DNA of 64,000 nucleotides from assembly GCF_963082655.1 (NCBI RefSeq), contig NC_081554.1:60207933-60271932 (forward strand), given 5' to 3'. Positions within the stretch are counted from its first letter, which is position 1, and each line of letters begins with the position of its first letter. The DNA is from Stomoxys calcitrans (lineage: Eukaryota > Arthropoda > Insecta > Diptera > Muscidae). The notes beneath the pieces were generated by a model, which saw nothing but the letters and a program-made list of their open reading frames with translations, ran no database searches and was not told the DNA's origin. The position numbers were made by a program, and so were the translations under genes. Positions 45,320 to 56,159 of this stretch are shown one piece after another.

Positions 45320-45548
45320 AAATTTTGCTAAATTTTCCCATGAACATTCCATTAAGGAACAGGGGATACTTCTCCCTTATCAATGAGTGCAGTCCGATTA
45401 ATGTTTAAGCTAGCGACACCACTTGGTAGAGAAGTTTTAACATGGATATCTTACAAATAAAGCCAGTATTTGTAAGGGGATAACCACCACTGAAAATTTT
45501 TCTAATGTTCGCGCCGGGATTTGAACCCTCGGCGCCACGGTGGCCTCC
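45320..45548 (-). mobile_element. SINE-1 copy, internally deleted
   Basis: Reverse copy. Tail 'cccatgaacattccattaag' at left; head at right with a B box relic 'gggatttgaaccc' and 'gccacggtggcctcc'. The mid-body is deleted after 'aatgtttaagctagcgacac'. Confidence 0.8.
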
Positions 45549-45629
45549 GAAGAGGTACATATTCCATATTGGGAAAATTTTGTAGAATATTAATAAATTT
45601 CAGAAGAAAAATATTTGAAGAAAAATAAA

Positions 45630-45912
45630 ATTACATCACTTTCAAGTTTTTCCCTGTTATGGCGAAGATCATTTAGTTCATACTTTTTCGTTTGTTTCTC
45701 TTTCGAAGATGTTTTTGTATTGGAAAAGAAAATCCAGGGTTCACAACACACCTACAACTGTGGTACGGGGATTGTCTTTGGTTGGAAAACTTATTCAACC
45801 ACATTAGGTGTGGAGGCTTCAAGGGCCATACATAGGGTAGGTTGTACTTTTATCGAATATACCACGAAAATGCGCCTACGATGTAAACACGATATTAACC
45901 AAGCTTGACAAC
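45630..45912 (+). repeat. SINE-2 copy, body only
   Basis: Forward. Shares 'caagtttttccctgtta', 'gtttgtttctctttcga', 'caaccacattaggtgt' and 'caagggcca' with the copy at 39,183-39,692. The 97-codon frame on it (45,615-45,908) is not a gene: the same body elsewhere is not open. Confidence 0.55.
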
Positions 45913-46024
45913 TTTCACACTAGCTGTTCTTTTCGTCTACATTTGTTTTCCTTTGCAATTATAGACAAAAATAATCGATTATTAGGCTCGTCTCGAAAGA
46001 GAAACAAACGGAAAATTCACATTA

Positions 46025-47945
46025 ATTGTACACTAGCTGAACCCAGCCTGCTCCACTACGCGTTTTTTTACAATATATGGAACAAAACCATCCTTTGAAT
46101 ATTTATTTTCGGCAGTTTAAGAGCTTTTAGTGAAATACCATGCTACGAAAGTGGTATATGTATGTGGCTTGACTTACAACATAATAAAATATGTCCCATA
46201 TGATCTTTGAATTCGCTCCGAGAGTTAAGGGTCATTTAAGTTTGAATGTTAGATGTACTCCATTCTTAAAAACTGTATTAGAGCCCGATATTCTCATGGG
46301 GATTTTGAGAGTGGGAAGGGCCCCAGAAACGTAGTCCCGAATGTGGGTATCAATTTCGTGCTCTACTCCCCAATACCTTTCATTTGAGCCCTAAATTGCA
46401 GTGCCCGGTTAATAAGTTCGACCCAAAATCCGGCATACATATTGGGTTGCCCAAAAAGTAATTGCGGATTTTTCATATAGTAGGCGTTGACAAATTTTTT
46501 CACAGCTTGTGACTCTGTAATTGCATTCTTTCTTCTGTCGGTTATCAGCTGTTACTTTTAGCGTGCTTTAGAAAAAAAGTGTAAAAAAAAGTATATTTGA
46601 TTAAAGTTCATTCTAGGTTTTATTAAAAATGCATTTACTTTCTTTTAAAAAATCCGCAATTACTTTTTGGGCAACCCAATATTTACCGGCCAACTGTTTA
46701 GGGGTATTTTGCGAATGGACCCCAGAAACTTGGTCCCGAAGACGGGTATAAATTCCGTTCCCTACTCCCAATACCATTTGAGCCCATTTTACCATGGCTG
46801 GTAAATATGTCCGATTAAGGGCTGTTTTGGGGAGTGAAACACTTAGCCCTGAAAAAATATCAGCATCGTGCTCTACTTTCAAATATCATTAAATACAAAC
46901 CCCATATTGCCATTGGTTTAAGGGGGTCAAACACTTGGCCTCAATTGAATATCGCATACGTTTTCCAATCACAAATACCTTTCCTTATTGCAATAGTCAG
47001 CAAATATGTGCGGCTTGGGGGATGGGTCCTTAAAACTATCAATCTCAACCTCCGCTAGTTATGAGCCCCAAAATGCCATGGTGAGCATTTGAGGGTTTTT
47101 ATGGGGGTGGGGCATCCCCTAAACAGTTGGTCCCAAAACTTGATATCAGATTCGTGCTGTACCCCCAAATATCTTTCATTTGGGCCCCATATTTCTATAG
47201 TCGACAAATATGTCCGGTTTCGGGGATGGGAGGCCACTGAGTGATTTGGTCCTGAAAATTTATAGCAGATTCGAGTTCTACTCTAAAATATCTTTTATTT
47301 AAGTCCCATAGTGCAATGGTCACCAAATACGTCCTATTTGGGGGGTGTTATGGAGAATGTTGATATCAGATTCAAGCTCTACTCCAAAAGACCATGCATT
47401 TGAACTCCATATTGCTGTGGCCGGTAAATTTGTCGTCTTTGGGGGGTGTTTTGGTGGAGGGGCGGCCCCCCAAGCACTTGGTCCCACATTTTGATATCGG
47501 GTTCCTGTTCTACTCTCAAATACCTTTTATTCGAATCCCATATTGCCATGGTTGATAAATATGTCTGATTCAGAGATGTTTTGTTTTGGAAGCTGGGAGG
47601 GTCCCCCAAATATTTGGTCCACATTTTGATATAAGATTCTTATTCTACTCTCAAATATCTTTCATTTGAGCCCAATATTGTCGTGATTGTTCTATATTGA
47701 ATATTTGGTGACTCTAGGGGTTTCGCGGCCCCCCTATATACCCCATCCGAAATTTGGATACCAAATTTTTGTTATTTAGGTTTCCATAAGAGAGCACACA
47801 AAACTTCACTTAAATCGCTCCATTTTCGAGATCTGGTGTTTTTGAAAAATAGAGGAAAGGGGAGGGTCCGTCCCCCCTTCAGATATCAAAAAAGTGGTAC
47901 CCTATTTTAACCCCATAAAAACCCCGACAATATTTCAAATTCAGG
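46025..47945 (-). repeat. Repeat B copy 6, near full-length
   Basis: Reverse-oriented. Starts (its 3' end) 'acactagctgaacccagcct' and 'ctccactacgcg', and continues through about ten units with 'tttcatttgagcccatattg', 'cttggtcccaaa' and 'gggggtg'. It ends near 'cttcagatatcaaaaaagtg...accctattt'. A mini-mariner is inserted at 46,442. Non-coding. Confidence 0.8.
46442..46679. mobile_element. Mini-mariner (MITE), 238 bp, in repeat B
   Basis: Reverse orientation to the copies at 3,322 and 35,517. Both 32-bp ends intact; TA at 46,440-46,441 and 46,680-46,681. Identical deletion junction ('gtgtaaaaaaaagtatattt'). Confidence 0.93.
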
Positions 47946-48115
47946 TTTTTTGTGCAGTCCCAATTATAATGAAATCCGTTTCAATTACTACAACATAATC
48001 AAATGACAGAAACTAACAACACAAACTAACATAATCCACTAACATAATCCATAACTTCGAAGATTTAATTTTCTTTTGCAATATTTTGAGCTTTTAAACA
48101 AATCAAGTGGTATCA

Positions 48116-48222
48116 AGTGTCGTATGATTATTAATAATACAGAACTTTGTGGCGTATACATTATATACATACAAATAATATATACGCCACAAAGTTCTGT
48201 ATTATTAATAATCATGCGGCAC
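48116..48222. mobile_element. Palindromic MITE with 9-bp duplication
   Basis: 107 bp, nearly all stem. Left arm 'gtgtcgtatgattattaata' onward and right arm inverted 'gtgccgcatgattattaata' agree over about 45 bp with three mismatches around a short AT loop. Flanked by GTGGTATCA at 48,107-48,115 and 48,223-48,231. The 9-bp duplication suggests a Mutator-like origin, with hAT (8 bp) as the alternative. A decayed relative is at 45,193. Confidence 0.85.
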
Positions 48223-48256
48223 GTGGTATCATTTAATATGCTGCTGTGAAAAAAAA

Positions 48257-48660
48257 GTGGTTCAAAGAATTTGCGTCACATTTTGTGTAAATAACGGAAT
48301 TAAATGTCAGAAAAGACTCAAAAGTATGAGCATATGCCCTCTCAAGACTCTAGGGATATATCCCAGGGAATTGAAGAGCAGACGAGCTTGCGAAACTACG
48401 AACTACTTAACCCATTCCAAGGCAACTGGCATCTGTGGGTATGGCGGGCCACAGAAATATCCCAAAGAAATGAAGACTGAAGTTTGCAAGTAACTACTTC
48501 TGCGGAAGTTGTGAATACATCTACGAAGAGGAGACGATGGAACATCTGCAATGTTTGTTCCGCTCTGGCGGGCAGAAGGAGTTCCACTTTAAGTTATAAT
48601 TTCTTTAATGACTTGTCCGAATTAGCAAGTTGTTGGACTTTTTAAAGCGATCTGGATGGA
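48257..48660 (+). pseudogene. LINE-X polymerase C-terminus
   Basis: Plus frames contain 'SCEYIYEEETMEHLQC', the zinc-knuckle with 'EE..MEHL.C' of RNase H-type LINEs. After a frameshift comes 'FFNDLSELAS', their usual C-terminal phrase. The first 200 bp give a frame with 'ELKSRRACETTNYLTHS' without a clear motif. 5'-truncated, dead. Confidence 0.7.
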
Positions 48661-49140
48661 ACAAGAAGACACCTTCCTTCTCCTATTTCTGTATGACAAC
48701 GGACGAAAACGTTTAAGAGAGTTTGATGGCAGACTGTTTCTTAAACCTGATCTAACCTACGCAAAATATGTGGGTATTTTGATTTGGGTAATTGAACTTC
48801 CAATCCTACATTTATCGTATGGGCGAAGAGGCAACTCTTACCCTAGAGACAAGAAGAGGACCATTAACAAAATTTTGGGGAGTTAAATCGCATGCCTTAC
48901 ATTGGCTATATGCTGTAGTTGCAAACCTAACATTGTGGTTAACATTCAGTAGCTTCCGGAAGCCAGGTTGAGTCGTGGGTTTGATTCCCAATAAAGGCCT
49001 GGTCTGTCGCTATTGTGGTGATAACAATGAATTACATAGTCTAAGTGGGTTGGTTAGATAAATAAACTGCCAATCTAATCTAACCCTAAACTAGATCCAA
49101 AGAATAGATAGGCACCATCTACAACTAAGGTTAGGTTAAG
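48661..49140. other. LINE-adjacent DNA, no gene supported
   Basis: The 76-codon frame at 48,656-48,886 starts with ATG but lacks any recognised domain and follows a dead LINE; possibly its 3' untranslated region. Confidence 0.35.
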
Positions 49141-49149
49141 TTAAAGTTA

Positions 49150-49510
49150 CAGTCTGCATCAGACAAATTCTCAAAGAAATGAGAACCTAACTAGGAAATG
49201 TTTCTCACCGCCAGTACGGAACACACACAGCAGATGTTCTATAGCCATTTCTTCCTCGACATCCTCACAGTTTCAGCAAAAGTCGTCACCGGCAGCCTTC
49301 AGTCTGTCAGCATGTTTTGCGATCAAACAGTAACCTGTTATGACGGACACAATGACTAATACGTCTGTTCTAGCCAGTGACAGCGAAGCCGTAGACCTCT
49401 TCAAGTCTAGATTGGGCACATAATTTTGGAATGCTTACAGCTCCCTATTTACGACCATCTATCATTCGTTGCTCTTCGGGACTGAAAGTTAGAGCTTAAG
49501 GTTTTCAGAA
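49150..49510 (-). pseudogene. LINE-Y 3' end (zinc-knuckle part)
   Basis: Minus strand reads 'SVITGYCLIAKHADRLKAA', 'GDDFC', then 'EEEMAIEHLLC', the C-terminal domain that follows RNase H in LINE-Y. Its right edge 'cattcgttgctcttcggg' matches the left edge of the copy at 11,840, so the two fragments complement each other. Stops and shifts throughout. Confidence 0.75.
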
Positions 49511-49639
49511 GAAAATGTTAACAAACTTTCTATAATTTAAAAATTTTGAATGACTTCAGCATAGAAAATATCTTCTTAATTCATATTTATGTTCTTAAAC
49601 AAACTGCGAATTTAAAATTTTCCCATGAACTGAGGAAGT

Positions 49640-50140
49640 CTTAGGTTAGGTTAGGTTGAAAAGAGCGTGCGTATATTTATCCGCCCCATATCACTATGGA
49701 CATACACTTGTGAGTAATTTGCTTGTTGTGCGCTCTAAAAACTAAAAAGTAACCTCGAAAAAGAAATGTTACGTTAGGAATATCGTGCTACTTAGAAAAT
49801 CCTTAATTATTTTCCATACCACTCCCCTAAGTTGGTTCATGTCTGGTATTGTACTAAGTACCGCTGTCTTTCAGGAGCGAAAGTCGCGCAATGAAGGAAA
49901 TGCTCCAATGTCCCATCATCATACCCTTCACATTCTCCACATTACCCACACTTGCCGCACGGATTTTGCATAAGTGAGCTGGTAGTCCTATGTGTCCCGT
50001 TATGATACCAAAAACTATACTGACTTCCTTCCTACTTCTTTTCAGTAATAGCCATGTCCTCTCCTACCCCATAGGGCTTTTGCCGTCCTACCGACTATTT
50101 CGCTGTTCCAAAGCTTTCGTCGCCCACGAAAGAAAGAAAC
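49640..50140 (-). pseudogene. LINE-Z 3' end, third copy
   Basis: Reverse-oriented: tail 'aggttaggttaggttgaaaa' at 49,642, 3' untranslated 'gtgcgctctaaaaactaaaa', then coding (zinc-knuckle region about 49,900) back to 'gtcctaccgactatttcgctg' at 50,085. Collinear with 28,250-28,726. Frames broken. Confidence 0.82.
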
Positions 50141-50204
50141 CATAAGAAACCATCAATCAAACAATTCAGCCGACAATGTTTGCTGGTATGAGCAACATTT
50201 TTTT

Positions 50205-50660
50205 CAGAAGTTTTTCTAAAAACAAAATTCTTAAGTAATTGTGTCAAGCTTCTGGACGGACATGCATAGCTCAACTGAGAATTACAATGACGACATTTAA
50301 CCTTTAAGGCCGTTAAAGCACTATTGCGGGAACATAGGTTAGTTTGGGTTAAAGAAGTTGCCAACCGCTTCACTCGGAGACCTCTGATCCATTTCGTGAG
50401 AAACTCAGTTCACCCTACTCTAAAAACAAAACTTTTAAGCAAGCTTGTGCCAAGCTTCAGGACGGACATGGATTGATCAACTGAGAATGACAATGGCGAC
50501 GTATATGCTTTAAGGCCGACAAACCACTTTGACGAATTATTACAAACCCAGTATTGAACTTTGGTTAAGTTGGTTTATAGGACACGCGGATAGCTGCAGT
50601 TGCCAACCGCTTCACTCGGAGACTTCTGATCCATTTCGTGGAGAACTTAGTTCACTCTAC
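50205..50660 (+). repeat. Tandem duplication of about 220 bp
   Basis: Blocks 'gtcaagcttctggacggaca', 'caactgagaattacaatgac' and 'gccaaccgcttcactcggag' recur in the same order at about 50,247/50,450 and 50,357/50,598. The 92-codon minus frame across it (50,095-50,373) is not a gene. Confidence 0.8.
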
Positions 50661-52070
50661 TCCTATGGAGGAGGACATATACACAAATAAACCTAATTTC
50701 AAGTTTGGTTTGGTTTGTTCTATGTGGCGAATAAGTGTTATTCACAAATAACACCAGAGCGTATACGTCATTGCAATTAATATTAAGTACACGTTTATAC
50801 TTCAACATGTGCAGAAAGTGATTTCGTCGAAAGGTTAGGTTATTGTGGCAATCTTAAATCAGACTCATATAAACTATTTCTATTGATTGTGATACCATCT
50901 AATCTCTCAGATAAGAACACATAAAGGAAACCACAAAAACAGAAGCAAAATTTGACCACATAGAATCTGTTCTAAGTTATTGGAACAAAAATAACCTGAT
51001 GTATAGGACAGTTCTTATTTGTTCTCAGTGACGTTAAATAGAAATGATAAAAATTTCCATACGTAAATATATAGAAAAAAAAAACACAACAGCATAGGCC
51101 ATGAATATGGCAACTGGCCACCAAAGCAAAATATCTGAAAACAAAAAGAAATCGTACGTCTCTCTGTCTGCCTGATATGTGGTTTTAGCTTGCCATGATA
51201 AATTAGGCCTATTTCTTAGCATCAAAAACCTTCATCTCTTTGTTGTTACTCAGCTGATTCTGTTTGCCGCTGTTCATTCTCTTTTTCATTTTAGGCTGAC
51301 TGTTTTCCAAATTCTGTTGTTGTTTATGACTTTAGCTGCCTTTTCAACACTTTTTTTAAAGTTCAGCTGTTTGGGTTGGCTATTTTATTCTGTTTTTTTG
51401 CCTCTAGGAGTCGAAAAAATACTGATATGATTGCCAAAAAAAAAGAGAGCATGCACAAAAGAAAATCGAAAAACAATTTAGTATTTTTAGAATTTAACAC
51501 CCCCATATAATCTAAGCAGAAATTTTCAAAAAAAAAAAACAGAACTCTTTGCTCTGTAGTGATTAATAGGCACAAAGAAGAACAAAATATTTAGCGTAAA
51601 TAATGTGCAAAAGTTGGCAAATTTAAACAAAGGCAACATCGATCACTTTCTATAGATCTGCTTAAACAAAGATTAATATCTCAATAAAGCATTTCTAACT
51701 CATAAATTTTCTTTGAATACATATAGAAGGTTAAATTGGACATGAATCATTGCCGCAAGGTGTTTATGTTCGAATGGAAAAATTCAAGAAGCAGTAAAAG
51801 CAAACAAGAGAAATTAAAAAATTTGTTTAGGGTTAGAAGGAATTAAAAAAAATAAGAAATTCATTAAAGAATTCATAATGAGGATAAATGAGACAATATT
51901 TATATAATATTAGACGTATTAATAAGTTCTGGTGGTTTTTAATACTTAGCAGCACTAACAGTTATTCCAAAGTGTTTCTATTAATTCTGTTTTAGTATCT
52001 ACCATTTTGTTGAAGTCTTTACTTCTGTGGTGAAAATTTTATTTTTAGGCGAGCATATAGTTTAGATGGA
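50661..52070. other. Intergenic DNA, no gene supported
   Basis: A hydrophobic 83-codon plus frame at 51,179-51,430 begins at GTG and reflects T-rich DNA. No transposon ends recognised; some SINE-like or LINE tails could be hidden by decay. Confidence 0.35.
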
Positions 52071-52071
52071 A

Positions 52072-52145
52072 GCCACCGTGGCGCAGAGGTTACCATGGCC
52101 GCCGAGCGCCGGGTTTAAACCTCGGCGCGAACATCAGAAAAATTT
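52072..52145 (+). mobile_element. SINE-1 head fragment
   Basis: Only the tRNA-like head: 'gccaccgtggcgcagaggtt' and B-box relic 'gggtttaaacc' up to 'atcagaaaaattta'. The rest is absent; LINE-W begins right after. Confidence 0.75.
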
Positions 52146-52154
52146 ACATCTAAA

Positions 52155-53560
52155 ATTTATTTAGAGCCGCTAAAGAATAACTGAACGTCATCAGCATACA
52201 TAGGGATTTGGCTATGGACCAGCTGGATAGGAAGATCGTTTGCGTGGACCGAAAAAAGGAGCGGACCAATTATTGAGCCTTGTCCAACTCCCTTGGGCAC
52301 TAGAATTGGCTCCGTTATTGAAATACCTACGTACACTGACTGTTGCCGATTACTAAGATATGATTGAACCAATTTGATAGAAGTATCGCTAAAATTGAAA
52401 AATCTTCTGAGCTTCATATATAAGTTATCATGATCAACTGAGTCGAATGCCTTTAAATGATCTCGAAGGAAGAGAAAAGTAACATTGTCATCATCAATTT
52501 CGCTTCGAATTGATTCCGAAACTTCAACTAATGCACTAACGCAACTATGATGGATGAACAAAGATTCGTGATGGAGATAGTCGGACATTTGTTTATATAA
52601 AATCTTCTCGAAAACTTTCGAGAGGTAACATAATAAAGAAATCGGAGAGAAATCATTATTCGATTTAGGGATTGGGATTATCTTTGCACTGGAGATTAGA
52701 ATTGAATTAAAGAGATGAGTAAATTAAGATAGAAGCTAAGGAACTAATATTCCAATGAATCTTGGGTCAATGTTATCAAGACCATTTAGCATTTGACTTG
52801 ACTGCTCTAAGACAACGTAAAACTTCGCTGTGCGATGCACATCTAGACCCAAAATTGCCATCAACATTTGTGCTTTTGGGAAGCCTATTAAGGTCTTGGT
52901 AAAAAGTCGAGTCTATATCTAAGGTCGAAATATTAACAAAAGTTCCATTCAATTCATTTACATAACCATGGTATTTAGAAATTGCCTTGGATTTGCCAAT
53001 CCCAATATCGTTTATAATCCTCCACTTGCCTTTCTTGTCTAACGCCGAATAATATTTGGATCAATAATATCGTAATTTTGCATCACTAATGAGTGCATCT
53101 ACTTTATTTCTTGCAGTGCGGGATTCTTCATGAAGTTTAGGCGTTTTAAAATGTTTCCACCTGGAGTAGGCTAGGTCCCTGTTACGAATAAAATGCCTAA
53201 TAGTGGAATTAAAACAAGGCTTAGTACCCAAATTCTTCATCTTAGTCCGAATGGGGGCTGTTGCATCATAGATACGTTCAATGTTATCTTCAAGAAAGCT
53301 TCATTTCTCATCGATAGATAAAAGATCATATATCCCATTTCAATAGACTTCCTGAATTCTTTCATCTAAGACAGAATAGTCAAAATTTTTTAAGTCGCGG
53401 TATGAAAACTTCTCCATTGTCTTTGACACAGTGAAATTGTAAACCAGATAAATCAGATCATGTCTTGAGTAACAAGGGGCAGATATTTGTTCATAGAGCG
53501 AAATATTAGAAGTATTATTTGCAAAGAACATATCCAAAATTCTTAACGAAAAACATATCG
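52155..53560 (-). pseudogene. LINE-W reverse transcriptase and endonuclease remnant
   Basis: Minus strand, 5' to 3': 'NTSNISLYEQISAPCYSRHD' (53,340-53,537; the C-terminal SxHD motif of the endonuclease), a decayed linker, then an open 143-codon stretch. That stretch is preceded by 'KVFEKILYKQ' and contains 'RDHLKAFDSVDHDNLYMKL' (motif A), 'LVPKGVGQGSIIGPLLFS' (GVxQGS block) and 'PMYADDVQLFF' (YADD catalytic pair). Both catalytic aspartates remain in the short open piece, but the gene is split by frameshifts and truncated at both ends. Clade is CR1/Jockey-like by inspection. Confidence 0.88.
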
Positions 53561-54500
53561 AGTGGTTGACACGACTTCGGGAAGAAATGTCGGAGGGAAA
53601 TCTGGTGTTTCTGCCAAAGTTTCTGACAGAATTCTAAACCAAAATTATGTGAAATTCTGTCTTCCGACTTGTCTTATCGATTTCTGATCGAAAGTATATT
53701 AGAATTCCTTAAGAATTCGGATGTTTTTTTCTGACTCGTCGCATCAATTTCTGACCGAATTCTGAAAAAAAAAATTGCAGAATTCGCATGTACTTTCCGA
53801 ATGTTCAAGAGCGAATTTGCGAATTTGCAATTTTGAATGAATTCTTACAGTATTCGAATGTGTTTTCCGACGGTTCAAATTGAAAATTCGCTCTTGAACT
53901 TTCTATTAAGAATCTCCTTTTTATAGCCTAGACCGAACGGGAGAAGTTTTTATATGGCATAGTTCCTCACAAATGTTTTCACCACAACTGAAAATTTTTT
54001 CTGATATTATCGCCAGGATTCGAACACAGGCACTCACCGCCATAGGTGAGCAGGCTTACTTCTGTGCTACGGTGGCATCCAATGGACAAAGACAAAAAGA
54101 CAAAAACATTCGACAACGCATTCAGATATCGTTCCGAATTCCTTCCGAACTGTCGGAAAAAATTCTAACGATAAAAAATGTGCCAACAAAAAAATCGAGC
54201 ACAGAGTTCAGAATTCCTTCCGAATTTAATCAGAACAAAAATTCATAACTGTTCAAATAAATAAATATGTGAAGTAGCAAGCACAAAATGGCAAAAACAT
54301 CCGACAAAGAGTTCAGACGTTGTTCAGAATTCGTTGAAAGAAAAATTAAAAACAAAAAAACACACATGACAGGACGTTCAGACGTCGTTCAGCCAAGACA
54401 AACCCCGAACGGGGTTTGGAGTTCGTTGTTTTGGTTTGTTTCCATGACATGCACACTTAAGCGAGTGGGTTCAAGGACTTCGAGATCCACATGACCATCA
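53561..54500. repeat. GAATTC/TTCCGAAT-rich fold-back region around a SINE
   Basis: Many 'cagaattc', 'ttccgaatt' and 'ttctgac' motifs lie on both sides of a SINE-1 fragment (53,914-54,080). A 16-bp exact inverted repeat GTTCAAGAGCGAATTT is at 53,801-53,816 and 53,884-53,899. The right half repeats 'gacaaagagttcagacg' (54,303) and 'gacaggacgttcagacg' (54,368). Possibly the long inverted ends of a foldback transposon; not proven. Confidence 0.5.
53914..54080 (-). mobile_element. SINE-1 head-side fragment
   Basis: Reverse copy from 'tctcctttttatagcctaga' to the head 'ttctgtgctacggtggca', with B box 'ggattcgaacaca' complement at 54,016. The tail half is absent. Confidence 0.8.
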
Positions 54501-55075
54501 TATCAGAGTTTTAAAGAAATGTTACTCATTGTATTAATTACATCGAATTGTTGTATTAAAGAAGAAAATTGTTCAATGTAATCGTTGTATTGCTGATCAA
54601 AATTCATTGATGATACATTTATTCATTCTCTAGAGGTGATATAGCAGCTAAATAACGTGAAGTGATCTAGCTGCACCAAGGTGTATCCGTATCTATTTCC
54701 GCTGCTTACTGGTGAAATGCCATTAAGGTCTGGAATCCAGATAGAACTCGCGTGAACCTAAAGCCAGGACCCTTGTTTTCTTCATCCATATTTTTCGCTC
54801 ATAACTATAATGCACGTTATTCCGTGACCATTTGCGATAGGAGATCATGTGTGTCCTTACCCCTGTCCATGTTGGACTGTAGCATTCTAAGCATGCCTGC
54901 TGTGTGCTTTCTTTACATCTTTCTGAGCCAGAAAGATGTTTTGTCGGTCCTTTTCAGCTGTGCGAGCATATACAGCATTTCAGAGGGTTAGTGCACTCTT
55001 TCATTTTGTGTTCACTCTTGCCGCATTTAATGTAGATGTCACGCTCCTAAGGACCTGAAGCAGAAGCAGCGATTT
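54501..55075. other. Unassigned DNA
   Basis: 79-codon frame at 54,752-54,991 begins GTG and contains Cys-rich 'SILSMPAVCFLYI' text; no motif recognised. It may be part of a decayed LINE whose C-terminus follows. Confidence 0.3.
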
Positions 55076-55850
55076 CTATCATCCCGATATCTCAGCCGAC
55101 AGTTCGTTCTTCCAATCAATCATGACGGTAAGGTCACAACAATTCTTGGCAAAATCTATATCGTTTGAGTGCTGGCATATAGCGGAGTAAGCAGAAATTA
55201 AGGGGAAGACGACTTGGCAATATGGACCAGAGGACTAAAATGGATAAACTTTAATGTGAAACATTTAAAAGCAAGGCACTGCCGAGTAAATGGCGCAAGC
55301 TATAAAAGCAAATAAAGCATAGAAGAGTAATGCTACAGTGGATAGGTCGACGAAAGTCTAGTGGGGGTATCCGGATCGAGAAGAAGATCAGTATGGCTAT
55401 CGGTGATAGCGGGCCAGATGGGTCGTCGGTTGCATTTTTGCAGCATAGACATGTTATAGCGTGCCTAGGCCAGGTACGGACTTTAAAGCGTGTTCTATGC
55501 CATTACTCGGCTTTCGTGACTTATAGATTTCAACACTTAGAGTACGATACCAGAGTTGAATCGACATAGGGGCATTTTGAACCTTCCATCTGCCTGCATC
55601 TGTGAGCCTTTTTATATTCTCCAACATATGACTCTTCCAGTTCAGTTCCCTATACAAGATATTGATTTTGTCGGATTTTGAAACTGTAATGTTGAGGAAA
55701 CGAGGCTCAATTGCTTCACATCATGTAGAGCATGATGTTGTGGAGCATTTCCTGTGTCATTACTTGACTTTCAATTCTAACATATAGGCATGGGTGCGAT
55801 ATCAGATTTGAACGGACTAATGAGCATCTCGAGCCTTTCAGCCGTCTACA
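55076..55850 (+). pseudogene. Strongly decayed LINE C-terminus
   Basis: At 55,735-55,795 a plus frame reads 'DVVEHFLCHYLTFNSN', close to the LINE-Z 'ETLEHFLCHC.AFASN' zinc-knuckle. Around 55,160-55,215 are relics of 'ecwhiae' and 'DDLA'-like RNase H ends. Frames are scrambled; the 79-codon piece at 55,330-55,569 is part of this wreck. Confidence 0.5.
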
Positions 55851-56159
55851 GCCTACTCAGTATACTCGCGGTGGTGTACTTTCAGATCAGTTTCCAATTC
55901 AATTGTTCTTGGAGCCGCTAACTCGGAATCCTGACGAGAAAAAATCAGGAGTGGTTTCCCCTCAAAACTTCTAAAGATATCGTTCTAATTCTAAAAATTA
56001 ATTGATGATGAAAACATCCAAAATCCCCACAAGAAAGGAAAGATGTTTGCAAAATAAGCATTTTGTAGTAAAATGTCCGTAGAGACCTCAATCCTTAGAT
56101 GACGCAAAAATTGTTTGCATGCAATTATTTATAACTTGCAATAAAAATCTTAAATTCAA
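55851..56159. other. Unique DNA, nothing recognised
   Basis: No frame, repeat or promoter-like signal supported. Confidence 0.35.

Noticed and set aside
45615..45908. 97-codon plus frame
   Set aside because: Contained in a SINE-2 body; the homologous copy at 39 kb is not open in that frame.
51179..51430. Hydrophobic 83-codon membrane protein
   Set aside because: GTG start and T-rich composition alone explain the hydrophobic residues; no supporting signals.
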